Shown here: one piece after another, positions 34,510-42,011 of the stretch | Position numbering within the stretch: position 1 is the first letter of the stretch | Layout: the number at the start of each line of letters is the position of its first letter | Origin: JBGSUZ01 sp964404895 | GTDB lineage: Bacteria; Bacillota; Clostridia; Peptostreptococcales; Acidaminobacteraceae | Assembly: GCA_964404895.1 (NCBI GenBank) | Contig: CAYOLV010000009.1 | Location: 1-64,000, forward strand | Direction: 5' to 3' | Length of the DNA stretch: 64,000 nucleotides | Made by a program: the position numbers and the translations under genes | The notes under the pieces: model-generated | Databases searched by the model: none | The model's input: the letters and a program-made list of their open reading frames with translations, nothing else | Told to the model about the DNA's origin: nothing

Positions 34510-34698
34510 TTGACTAATGAGGACATAGTCGAAGTCTTAATTGAGCGAATTAAAAACGGCAAGATTAATCCAGTAACAGGGCAACCGTTCAAACTTGAAG
34601 ATATCAAGATAGAAGAGTTCAAAACCGCTGTAGCAACAAAGCTAGAAGAACAGAAAGCCCAAACTGAACAGCCAACAGAAACCCAAACCGCAGAATAG
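34510..34698 (+). CDS. XkdX-like small protein
   Basis: 62 aa. VEVLIERIKNGKINPVTGQPFKLEDIKIEEFK, then a Gln/Thr/Glu tail. TTG start with AAAGGGGGTCA ahead. It lies in the fibre-to-lysis interval where XkdX-like proteins are encoded. Confidence 0.6.
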   Translation: MTNEDIVEVLIERIKNGKINPVTGQPFKLEDIKIEEFKTAVATKLEEQKAQTEQPTETQTAE

Positions 34699-34726
34699 CG
34701 GTTATTTTTATGCCCAGAAAAGCGAG

Positions 34727-35113
34727 GTGAATAGAATCGATACACTAAAAGCTATTGTCGAGTTAAGCGGAAGCAGTTCCAACGACATTATTAGACTTAC
34801 TGCAGTACTTATTATCGGCATCCCCCTCTTCATCCTTTTCACCAACACAAAATCAAATGAAAGGCATGCGCGCCATAAGGAACTAATGGAGCGAGAAGAT
34901 CAGTATCGTGAGAGGGAAAAAATTTACATGGACTTCATTTCTGGAAACACCGCAGCACTCGTTAAACTTTCCACAGTGCTAGAAAGCAACTATCAAAATT
35001 GTAACGAATGCCGAGCAGACCAAACGTCTCTCTATCGTGAACTTATCGATAAACAAGGTGAGATGTACATTGATGTAATAAAAATTAAAGAGCGAGTGAG
35101 CTCAACATGTTAG
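34727..35113 (+). CDS. BhlA-like holin/lysis-associated membrane protein
   Basis: 128 aa. One membrane helix near residues 20-40 (IIRLTAVLIIGIPLFILF) followed by a charged coiled coil (HARHKELMEREDQYREREKIYMDF) and CNEC. BhlA/UviB-type proteins have this layout and sit with the endolysin. GTG start is the best available, with a weak ribosome site. Confidence 0.65.
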   Translation: MNRIDTLKAIVELSGSSSNDIIRLTAVLIIGIPLFILFTNTKSNERHARHKELMEREDQYREREKIYMDFISGNTAALVKLSTVLESNYQNCNECRADQTSLYRELIDKQGEMYIDVIKIKERVSSTC

Positions 35114-35123
35114 GAGTGAGAAT

Positions 35124-35678
35124 ATGGCACGAGTAGGATTATCATATGGACACGGCGGCGCTGATCCAGGTATTGTCGGTCTGTTTGGACAAAAAGAGTC
35201 AAAGACCAATAGAAATGTTGGGAAGTACTTACTTGAAATGCTGGAAAACGACGGGCATCAGGTTTTTGAGACAAACCCTAATGATTTGACAATCAAGTCC
35301 GACCGAAGAGCAGACCTCGTCAATCGATGGGGCGCGGACCTATATATTGACATCCATCATAACGGAGGTGGCGGCGACGGCGCAGAGGTCTTCTATCAAA
35401 TGAAAAGTTCAAAATCAAAATTTCTGGGGCAATCTGTCCTGAATGAACTTTCAAAAATCAATAACGTTAGAGGGTTGAAAATCAGGGAAAGTTTAAAGTA
35501 CCCGGGATGCGATTATCATGCCTCACTAGCAATTCCAAGGTGCCCCTCTATCATCGTTGAAACAGCTTTCTTAGACTCAAAGGACATTGAGTGCGTTAAT
35601 ACTCGAGAAGAACAGAAAGCCGAAGCAAAAGCAATCTACAACGGGATTAGAGCCTATTTGAAGGAGATGAGAAAATGA
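35124..35678 (+). CDS. Endolysin, N-acetylmuramoyl-L-alanine amidase (Amidase_3)
   Basis: 184 aa, catalytic domain only. Zinc ligands and catalytic Glu are visible: SYGHGGADPG (His), the Glu in KESKTNR, YIDIHHNGGGG (His), and IVETAFLDS (Glu). There is no cell-wall-binding domain and no signal peptide, so release depends on a holin. Confidence 0.9.
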   Translation: MARVGLSYGHGGADPGIVGLFGQKESKTNRNVGKYLLEMLENDGHQVFETNPNDLTIKSDRRADLVNRWGADLYIDIHHNGGGGDGAEVFYQMKSSKSKFLGQSVLNELSKINNVRGLKIRESLKYPGCDYHASLAIPRCPSIIVETAFLDSKDIECVNTREEQKAEAKAIYNGIRAYLKEMRK

Positions 35679-35875
35679 TTAATTGGAAAAAAAGATTTCA
35701 GTCAAAAGCATTCTGGGTGGCAATTTTTTCTATGATTGCCCTCACTGGCCAAGTTTTTAATGTGTACCAAGTACCCAATGGGTGGGAGTTATGGGTAAAT
35801 AGTGCCCTAACTTTACTCACGTTAGCAGGAATTATCACAGACCCCACAACTGAGGGTTATGGAGATAAAGAATAA
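35675..35875 (+). CDS. Holin, phi-LC3 type
   Basis: 66 aa. INWKKRFQSKAFWVAIFSMIALTGQVF, then ALTLLTLAGIITDPTTEGYGD, the signature of the phi-LC3 holin family. Two membrane segments. It overlaps the amidase stop by 4 bases. Confidence 0.9.
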   Translation: MINWKKRFQSKAFWVAIFSMIALTGQVFNVYQVPNGWELWVNSALTLLTLAGIITDPTTEGYGDKE

Positions 35876-35970
35876 TAATTTCATAAAACTTGATTAATTA
35901 CCATTTGTACCATTGAATTGGGTTTTTGTGTATATTATACTTGAATCAATAAGATGTGGAGGTGATAATC

Positions 35971-36066
35971 ATGAAATGCGTATTCTGCGAAAGCGAAGAG
36001 AACTTAGTACAAGTAAAAGATGCTCATATCTGTGAAAACTGCCAAAAAGAAATTAAAGAATTATAG
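35971..36066 (+). CDS. 31-aa zinc-ribbon peptide, Gin/CsfB-like
   Basis: Begins MKCVFCESEENLVQVKD and continues AHICENCQKEIKEL: two CxxC pairs 14 residues apart, with GGAGGTGATAATC ahead. The pattern resembles the sigma-G inhibitor Gin/CsfB zinc ribbon, though shorter. A -10-like TATTATACT precedes it. A strong terminator follows, so it is a separate unit. Confidence 0.7.
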   Translation: MKCVFCESEENLVQVKDAHICENCQKEIKEL

Positions 36067-36070
36067 TTCA

Positions 36071-36110
36071 AAAATGCCTTTGGGGGGATATTACCTTCAA
36101 AGGCATTTTT
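36071..36110 (+). terminator. Terminator after the zinc-ribbon gene
   Basis: AAAATGCCTTTG (36071-36082) pairs with CAAAGGCATTTT (36098-36109), followed by T. Very strong stem; closes the lysis region. Confidence 0.85.
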
Positions 36111-36115
36111 TATTA

Positions 36116-36144
36116 TTTACAACAGAACATATGTTCGGTAGAAT
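36116..36144 (+). promoter_or_regulatory. SOS-controlled promoter of the methyltransferase gene
   Basis: TTTACA (36116-36121), 17-bp spacer, TAGAAT (36139-36144). The spacer contains the perfect SOS palindrome GAACATATGTTC (36125-36136), so LexA would block RNA polymerase directly. Confidence 0.75.
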
Positions 36145-36187
36145 AGACCTAGAGACATACAAATTCAAAATAAAAGGGGGTGTCATC

Positions 36188-36976
36188 ATGACTAAAATGA
36201 TAACACTAAGACCACCAATCGCAAGGCTGGGGGGAAAATCAAGACTCAGAAACAAAATTATTCTCCAAATACCAAACCACACCTGCTATGTGGAACCGTT
36301 TTTCGGAGCAGGCTGGGTATACTTTGGCAAAGAACCATCGAAGGTAGAGGTCATAAACGATATAGACCAAGAGCTCGTTAACCTCTTTAGAGTGATTAAA
36401 TTGCATCCTGAAGAGTTGGACAAATATTTAAAAAATGACTATGCCATAAAGCTGTCAAACAGAGCCACATTCAACCAAATGCAAAGAGTGGACAAGTCCA
36501 CCCTCACAGATATTCAAAGGGCAGCAAGATTCATGTACCTGAACAAATTCAGCTTCGCTTCAAAGGGCATGCATTATGGATATGGAACAACTCAACCACC
36601 TAAAAAGCAGATTGATCTGGAACGAATTACAAAGCTGTCTGATAGATTAGAAAATACCTATATTGAGTCACTGCCCGCCACGGACGTTATTAAGCGATAT
36701 GACCGTGAGGAAACCTTTTTCATGGTGGACCCACCCTATTTGGAGACCAGCCTAGACTTTTCTTTTGATCAGCAAATCGAGTTTAGCTTCAAAGAACATG
36801 AGGAACTAAGGGATTGTCTAGCAAGCATTAAAGGTAAGTTTCTTTTGACAATAAACGACCATGAGTTCATAAGGGAGCTTTATAAGGACTTTTCAGTCGA
36901 TGTCGTCGAAGTCCCATACTCTGTTTCAAATGGCAAAGTTCAGCGTGTTAGTGAATTGATGATAAGGAACTGGTAA
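36188..36976 (+). CDS. DNA N6-adenine methyltransferase, Dam-like (D12 class)
   Basis: 262 aa. RLGGKSRLRNKIILQIP and the SAM-binding VEPFFGAGWVYFG are at the N-terminus; the catalytic motif MVDPPYLETS lies near residue 181. AAGGGGGTGTCATC precedes ATG 36188; a longer frame from 36020 crosses the terminator and promoter. No restriction enzyme is adjacent, so it is an orphan methylase, probably protecting phage DNA. Confidence 0.9.
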   Translation: MTKMITLRPPIARLGGKSRLRNKIILQIPNHTCYVEPFFGAGWVYFGKEPSKVEVINDIDQELVNLFRVIKLHPEELDKYLKNDYAIKLSNRATFNQMQRVDKSTLTDIQRAARFMYLNKFSFASKGMHYGYGTTQPPKKQIDLERITKLSDRLENTYIESLPATDVIKRYDREETFFMVDPPYLETSLDFSFDQQIEFSFKEHEELRDCLASIKGKFLLTINDHEFIRELYKDFSVDVVEVPYSVSNGKVQRVSELMIRNW

Positions 36977-36984
36977 ATTATGAG

Positions 36985-37008
36985 GCTCACAACTATGTGA
37001 GCTTTTTT
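36985..37008 (+). terminator. Terminator of the methyltransferase unit
   Basis: GCTCACA (36985-36991) pairs with TGTGAGC (36996-37002), followed by TTTTTT. It separates the phage core from the AT-rich cargo operon. Confidence 0.85.
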
Positions 37009-37149
37009 GACGCTATTTGATTTATTGATTTTGTAAAAGATAATAATTTAATACAGACATTTACATATAATAGATGATGTAGTAGTGTAGTATTATGGCT
37101 TTTCTAAGTTTTGATTGAACACTGATATTGTTATTATCGGGAGGTAAGC

Positions 37150-38121
37150 ATGGAGCATTTTGAAATATTACTCAAAGGAAGTTTAACTTCACATAGTTTT
37201 TATAATCAAGTATTGAGTGAACTTCATGAGTTCTACTTAAATAGAGAAAAAAAACAAGTAGTTATTAATTTTTCCGAAGTTACTTCCATTGATGCTTTAG
37301 TTGTTCCAAATTTATTGTGTGTTGGTTATATTATCAAAATTACAACTGGTATAGCACCATTTTTTTTAATACCACATAGTATTCAACATTCTAAAATTAA
37401 AAAATACTTAATTGATATTGAATTTTATAGTCTTGCAAGAAAATTTGAATTATTCGAATTTGATGATTATTTTGATTGCGGATTGGAAGGGTACAAAATA
37501 AATGATATCAATAAGACAATATACATAGATGGATTTGAATCTGATGTAGAAACATATTCAAAACTCACAAAGCTATTTAGTAACTTTAAATCGAAGCAAT
37601 TAGTTGAGTTTGCGAATTATAACGTGTATTCAAATAATGATAATGACCTAGTTTACTTCTGTATGGAAATGGTGATAAATGCAAAAAAACATGGTAAGAG
37701 TTTTTGCTTTTTAACTGTTCAATATAATGACTACCTAAAAAGAATGCTTATATCACTATCAGATTGTGGAATAGGTTTCAAGCGATCCTTGCTAGATAAT
37801 GGAGATGTTAGCAAAAAAAATGATGATTTTAGTGAATTTGAAGGAATTATACATGGACTTTTTAAAAGAAGAGATAGTGAAATATATGGATTATATAATA
37901 TTTTAGACAAAATTTCATCTAACAACGGAGTGATGAGAGTACATTCTATGGATACACAGATAATATTTACAAAATATTTATTTTCTAGATTAAAAAATAA
38001 TGAGTTCAGTGATATTTATACTTTTGACAAGAATTTCAGCTTGAGCAAAAATGTCAGAAATAATTTAAAATATAAGGGAGTTCATATTGAAATAGAACTA
38101 CCTATCACAGATATAAGATAG
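37150..38121 (+). CDS. STAS-like domain fused to GHKL/HATPase domain
   Basis: 323 aa. Residues 1-~105 look like a STAS (anti-anti-sigma) fold (KQVVINFSEVTSIDALVVPNLL). Residues ~160-320 have the Hsp90/histidine-kinase/MutL ATPase motifs: N box E173-xxx-N177-xxx-H181 (MEMVINAKKHG), G1 box D205-x-G207-x-G209 (LSDCGIGF) and YGLYNIL. There is no phospho-acceptor His domain, so it may bind ATP as an anti-sigma-like switch, possibly pairing with the STAS half of the next protein. GGGAGGTAAGC precedes the ATG. First gene of a four-gene operon, 28 bases before the next. Best upstream -10 is TATAAT 37066-37071 with a poor -35. Confidence 0.7.
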   Translation: MEHFEILLKGSLTSHSFYNQVLSELHEFYLNREKKQVVINFSEVTSIDALVVPNLLCVGYIIKITTGIAPFFLIPHSIQHSKIKKYLIDIEFYSLARKFELFEFDDYFDCGLEGYKINDINKTIYIDGFESDVETYSKLTKLFSNFKSKQLVEFANYNVYSNNDNDLVYFCMEMVINAKKHGKSFCFLTVQYNDYLKRMLISLSDCGIGFKRSLLDNGDVSKKNDDFSEFEGIIHGLFKRRDSEIYGLYNILDKISSNNGVMRVHSMDTQIIFTKYLFSRLKNNEFSDIYTFDKNFSLSKNVRNNLKYKGVHIEIELPITDIR

Positions 38122-38148
38122 AAATAAGTAAAGGGTGGTTAAGAATCT

Positions 38149-39180
38149 ATGATATTTTTTGAAAATGAAAAAAAAGATATTTTGGCAATTCCAATTTCTA
38201 TCAATATACTTAAGTTATCTTTAGATGAAAACATTCTTAAAGCTAATTTTAATTTTAAGTTCGATCAAAAGAAATATTTATCAGAAGAGTTCATGAATTC
38301 CTTATATAAATTTGTTGAAGAAAAGCACACAAAATATAAAACAATCATTATTGATATGGAGTTTGTTGATTATTATGCGGCTAGGGCATTCTCAAATTTT
38401 AAGTCCTTAATTGAATCTGGAAATATAGTAATTATAAATATAAACGATCAGACAGAACTTATTAAATTGTTTAGCAGCGACTTATCGTCAGATAAGATAA
38501 GTATTGATAATAATATGATATTTTACTATTTGAATAATAAAGAAGTCCTAGAAAATATAGAAGAAGATTATAAGTTAATTGTAAAAAATGTAATAACGGA
38601 AATTGTTAATTATTGTACAGAAACAAAAGATCAATTTTTAAACTCTTCAAGCATATGGTGCAATAAGTATATAAACTTAAAAAAAATATTTTTAAATGTA
38701 GATTACACACTTATAATAGTTCACCAAATGTCAAAACATATAATAAATGAGAATGATTTTAGCAACTATGATGCTTTAATTTGTACAAGCAAGACTGGTG
38801 CGGCGTTTGCCAATTTATTAGGGCATGCATTATCAAAAAAAGTAGTGTATTGTATTTCTATTGGACCGGTATTTGCAGTTGAAAATAATATTTTTTTTGA
38901 TGAGCTTTTGGAAAATAAAAGATACCTTTATATATGTGATTTTATATGTTTAGGAACTGAAATTAAAATAATTAATGCAATCATTAGTCGAAAAAAATCA
39001 GTTTTAGTAGGTGGACTTGGTATCGCTTCATATATAGATTTAAAACAACCTGAGCTTAATAATTCAATACTTAATAGAGTTTATAGTCTCATTAATGTGG
39101 ATAATAGAAGTTTTAATTATAAAATTTCTAACAGTTTAGAAAATTTAAGGGAGATTGAAAATGGCAAAGATAGCCTATAA
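38149..39180 (+). CDS. STAS-like domain fused to orotate-PRTase-like domain
   Basis: 343 aa. Residues ~20-125 look STAS-like (KTIIIDMEFVDYYAARAFSNFKSL). Residues ~145-300 resemble a type I phosphoribosyltransferase: DQFLNSSSIWCNKYINLKKI recalls the start of orotate PRTase, DALICTSKTGAAFANLLGHAL is the substrate strand-loop, and LYICDFICLGTEIKIINAII takes the place of the PRPP loop. That loop has D264 but Phe instead of the second Asp, so activity may be altered. GGGTGGTTAAGAATCT precedes the ATG. Very AT-rich. It overlaps the next gene by 20 bases. Confidence 0.65.
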   Translation: MIFFENEKKDILAIPISINILKLSLDENILKANFNFKFDQKKYLSEEFMNSLYKFVEEKHTKYKTIIIDMEFVDYYAARAFSNFKSLIESGNIVIININDQTELIKLFSSDLSSDKISIDNNMIFYYLNNKEVLENIEEDYKLIVKNVITEIVNYCTETKDQFLNSSSIWCNKYINLKKIFLNVDYTLIIVHQMSKHIINENDFSNYDALICTSKTGAAFANLLGHALSKKVVYCISIGPVFAVENNIFFDELLENKRYLYICDFICLGTEIKIINAIISRKKSVLVGGLGIASYIDLKQPELNNSILNRVYSLINVDNRSFNYKISNSLENLREIENGKDSL

Positions 39181-40816
39181 GTACAAGAGTATGGAATGTT
39201 ATTCTAATATGACATGTGAATATAAAGATGCATTTGACTCCCTGGCTGAATATTACGGTTCAATGTTGAACGAAGGTAATCCAATTAGAAATATATACTT
39301 TACTAATCACAATTTTGATGATCATTGCTGTAATATGTATAAAATAATTAGTGAGGTTATCTTATCTAAAGAACTTTCATATGATGTTAAATTCGGTTTA
39401 TCAACTGAAGAGCTATACTTACTAAATGTGGCGGTATTATTTCATGACTATTCTATGCGCGTTTTAAATTCTTCTAGAGATAGTCACTCGACAGAATCTG
39501 GAGACTTTCTTAATAATGAAATTCAAACGGAGACTGTTCTACAGAGGGAAGGCAAGCTAGATCAAGTTCAGATTGATATATTAAGTTCAATTATTGAGTA
39601 TCATAGTGATAGTGCTGTAAAAAATGACTTTTTACAACTCGATTTTGAGGCAAATGGTTACGGTATAGTTAGAAGTAAATTATTAGCTGCAATATTGAGA
39701 TTTGCAGATGAGTTAGACATAACCGTAACAAGAATAGGAACTCAAATACAGTATAAAAAATTGGATACTACTATTCCAGAACAAAATAACTCATTGAAAC
39801 ATTGGATTTTATTAGAATTATTTAAGTCAGTTTTCTCAAAAAAAGACGGAGTAATCTACATTGAAACTAATGATAAGAGAATAGCAAAAGAAAAAAATGA
39901 AAACTTAAAGCAAACATTACTTGATATACTAAAAAAGATGGAAAAGCTTAAATCAGAGTTCGTACTATTTAAGTCAACTATAAATGAATACGAATCTGCA
40001 AAATCGTTTATTCGTTTAGAAGGTATTGAGTTAATGAGTGAAAAATACTCCACTAATATTGAAGATTTGATAACAAATACTGTTAGTGATATAGAAACAA
40101 CGCCATCTATAGAAATTAAGAAAGTAGTAGAAGAGACTATTAATAACGATATAAATGTTCCTCTTTTATTGCATACTCAGCCAAAGTTAATAGATTCATC
40201 CTTCAGTGAAAAAATGTACAAAAAAATAAATGAAGATAAGCTAAATAAAACAGGCCATTTCTTAATGAATAAAAATTATTGTGCGCGAGATTGGATAGAT
40301 ACAAGATTTTTAATTGAAGATGACGATTTTTGTAAGGACATGTTAGATGTAATGTGTAAACATATTACTAATTCATCGTATGACAAAGACGCAATCATAT
40401 TAGGTATAGGATATGAAGGTGTAATTATGGCTTCAAAAATCGGCTTTATTTTAGGACGTAAATTCTCCTTTGTAATACCGACTATAAATCATTGTCATAT
40501 TGATAAACATGAGGTAGATCTATTAGATGAGCTGAAAGAAAGTAAAATTATAATTATAACTGATGTAGTATCTACATATACCACAATAAATGATATCATT
40601 AGTGAATATAAGTTTGATAAAAAGAATTTAATCGCCTTATACTCTATACTTTATAGATCACCGGACACTTGTAATTTTTATAACGATTTTCTAAATTTAG
40701 CAGATAAAACATTTACACTAAATAATTCATTTAGTATAGAAATTGCACAGAAAAGTAAATGTAAGTTTCTAAGTCAATGTGTCGCACATAATAGAATTGG
40801 AGGTTATGAAATATGA
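39161..40816 (+). CDS. HD phosphohydrolase-like domain fused to orotate-PRTase-like domain
   Basis: 551 aa. The HD part (about 20-200) has H50 and H55 (YFTNHNFDDHCC), H95-D96 (VLFHDYSM), H109 (SRDSHSTES), H148 (IIEYHSD) and FADELDI, an order like the HD-CE group linked to GHKL ATPases in conflict systems. A helical linker follows. Residues ~360-500 are orotate-PRTase-like: GHFLMNKNYCARDWIDTRFL, then AIILGIGYEGVIMASKIGFILGR, then IIIITDVVSTYTTINDII in the PRPP-loop position. ATG 39161 has AAGGGAG 7 bases ahead; TTG 39155 is possible. ThyX overlaps its stop by 4 bases. Confidence 0.7.
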   Translation: MAKIAYKYKSMECYSNMTCEYKDAFDSLAEYYGSMLNEGNPIRNIYFTNHNFDDHCCNMYKIISEVILSKELSYDVKFGLSTEELYLLNVAVLFHDYSMRVLNSSRDSHSTESGDFLNNEIQTETVLQREGKLDQVQIDILSSIIEYHSDSAVKNDFLQLDFEANGYGIVRSKLLAAILRFADELDITVTRIGTQIQYKKLDTTIPEQNNSLKHWILLELFKSVFSKKDGVIYIETNDKRIAKEKNENLKQTLLDILKKMEKLKSEFVLFKSTINEYESAKSFIRLEGIELMSEKYSTNIEDLITNTVSDIETTPSIEIKKVVEETINNDINVPLLLHTQPKLIDSSFSEKMYKKINEDKLNKTGHFLMNKNYCARDWIDTRFLIEDDDFCKDMLDVMCKHITNSSYDKDAIILGIGYEGVIMASKIGFILGRKFSFVIPTINHCHIDKHEVDLLDELKESKIIIITDVVSTYTTINDIISEYKFDKKNLIALYSILYRSPDTCNFYNDFLNLADKTFTLNNSFSIEIAQKSKCKFLSQCVAHNRIGGYEI

Positions 40817-41436
40817 ATGTGATATCAGCATACTATGATATTATGGATACGGTAGATGGTAATGCAATTTTAAAGAGACTAGAATTATATGGAAGAACAT
40901 GTTATAAAAGCGAACTGAATGTAACCAATGAATCTGCAACAAAATTCATTAAATCCATTATTGATAGTGGACACGAGTCAGTTATTGAACACGAGAAAGT
41001 GACTGTTAAGATAATTTGTGATCGAGGCATATCACATGAATTAGTGAGACATAGAATTGCAAGTTATAGTCAAGAAAGTACTAGATATTGTAATTATGCA
41101 AATGATCGATTTAATAACGAATTAACCTTTATAAGACCATATTTTTGGGATGAGAAAAGTGAACAATACTCAGAATGGTTAAGAATCGTTGGAGAAATTG
41201 AAAAGACATACTTTAAGTTACTTTCTTGTGGTGCGAAACCAGAAGAGGCGCGCAGCATACTTCCTAATAGTTTGAAAACGGAAGTTGTGGTAACAATGAA
41301 TTTGCGTGAATGGAGACATTTTTTTAAACTTAGAACTACAGCTAAAGCTCATCCTCAAATGAGAGAAATAGCGATACCTTTATTATTAGAAATGAAGAAA
41401 GTAATACCAGTAATATTTGATGATATCAATATTTAG
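40813..41436 (+). CDS. thyX: Flavin-dependent thymidylate synthase
   Basis: 207 aa. The ThyX signature RHRIASYSQESTRY is at residues 79-92, preceded by SGHESVIEHEKVTVKI and followed by RSILPNSLKTEVVVTMNLREWRHFFKLR. It makes dTMP from dUMP using FAD, NADPH and methylene-tetrahydrofolate. ATGA overlap with the HD-PRTase gene and GGAGGTTATGAAAT ahead indicate translational coupling, so dTMP supply is tied to the PRTase/HD proteins. Confidence 0.95.
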   Translation: MNVISAYYDIMDTVDGNAILKRLELYGRTCYKSELNVTNESATKFIKSIIDSGHESVIEHEKVTVKIICDRGISHELVRHRIASYSQESTRYCNYANDRFNNELTFIRPYFWDEKSEQYSEWLRIVGEIEKTYFKLLSCGAKPEEARSILPNSLKTEVVVTMNLREWRHFFKLRTTAKAHPQMREIAIPLLLEMKKVIPVIFDDINI

Positions 41437-41699
41437 TTTAGTGATTCAAAAAAACATTTTTTAGTTGCCACTAGGCACTAGCCGATAGCCAAGTAGAAAA
41501 GAAGCGTATAAAAATAGAGTTAGTATATGTTTAATACTTTGCAACAACTGTAAGATGAATATTCACATTAAAATATTGGTGTCTGACACTCTTTGCAACG
41601 CATTTCTATAAAGCAAGTAATTTTGTCTTGAATAAAACAATAAGTTAATGAAATAATGAGTAAAATCCACTAGCATTTGATAATCACACATTATAAATA

Positions 41700-41736
41700 A
41701 AATCGTTGAATAATTAATATTCAGCGATTTTATTGT
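41700..41736 (+). terminator. Terminator of the STAS/PRTase/thyX operon
   Basis: AAAATCGTTGAAT (41700-41712) pairs with ATTCAGCGATTTT (41720-41732) with one G-T pair, followed by ATTGTTT. It lies 264 bases after thyX and would work in both directions. Confidence 0.65.
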
Positions 41737-41843
41737 TTAAACGGTATATAAAGAAGAAAGTTCAAATCTACAATACATATTTAAGTATATTAATGAGCGT
41801 GGATGAATAAATATAACGACTAATTCAAGTTGTAAATATATGG

Positions 41844-41863
41844 AGTGCAATGCTCAGTGCAAT
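41844..41863. repeat. Candidate integrase arm sites, right end
   Basis: AGTGCAATG (41844-41852) and AGTGCAAT (41856-41863), the same orientation and near-same spacing as at 3788-3807. Lies 6 bases inside attR. Confidence 0.5.
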
Positions 41864-41869
41864 AACCCA

Positions 41870-41983
41870 CAAAAAATAAAAAAATACTCAGCCTTAGATA
41901 TATCTAAAACCAAGCATTTTAAGCGATTGTAAGATGGTGCGACCAGAGGGATTCGAACCCCCGACCTTCTGATTCGTAGTCAG
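41870..41983. repeat. attR, 114-bp direct repeat
   Basis: Perfect copy of 3560-3673. It overlaps the 3' part of the intact tRNA-Arg, so the tRNA gene is restored by phage-borne sequence. Confidence 0.95.
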
Positions 41984-42011
41984 ACACTCTATCCAGCTGA
42001 GCTATGATCGC
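41935..42011 (-). tRNA. tRNA-Arg (ACG), integration target
   Basis: 77 bases on the complement: begins GCGATCATAGCTCAGCTGG, anticodon loop with ACG, T-arm GGTTCGAATCC, acceptor end GGTCGCACCA with CCA encoded. The 7-bp acceptor stem pairs with one G-T. The 3' part lies inside attR. A TTGACG-like box with a TATACT-like box lies upstream, though with 19-bp spacing. Confidence 0.95.

Larger units (their letters stand above)
41437..41869. other. Non-coding stretch between thyX and attR
   Basis: No credible gene. It is AT-rich and holds GCCACTAGGCACTAGCC, a short near-repeat near 41464-41480, a terminator at 41700-41736 and the right arm-site repeats at 41844-41863. Confidence 0.6.
3560..41983. 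mobile_element. Prophage, HK97-like head and contractile tail, in tRNA-Arg
   Basis: Both edges carry the same perfect 114-bp sequence (3560-3673 and 41870-41983), which includes the 3' part of tRNA-Arg(ACG). Between them are integrase next to the left end, a divergent repressor/Cro switch, replication, terminase, portal, protease, capsid, sheath, tube, tape measure, baseplate, fibre, amidase and holin genes in standard order. No essential structural gene looks broken, so the element may be inducible. The host keeps a whole tRNA-Arg on the right side. Confidence 0.95.

Noticed and set aside
36020..36187. N-terminal extension of the methyltransferase
   Set aside because: The frame is open upstream but crosses a terminator and the SOS promoter; ATG 36188 has a proper ribosome site.
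41437..41869. CRISPR-like or gene-bearing stretch after thyX
   Set aside because: Only one short near-repeat and a terminator are visible; no regular spacing and no open frame with a start signal.
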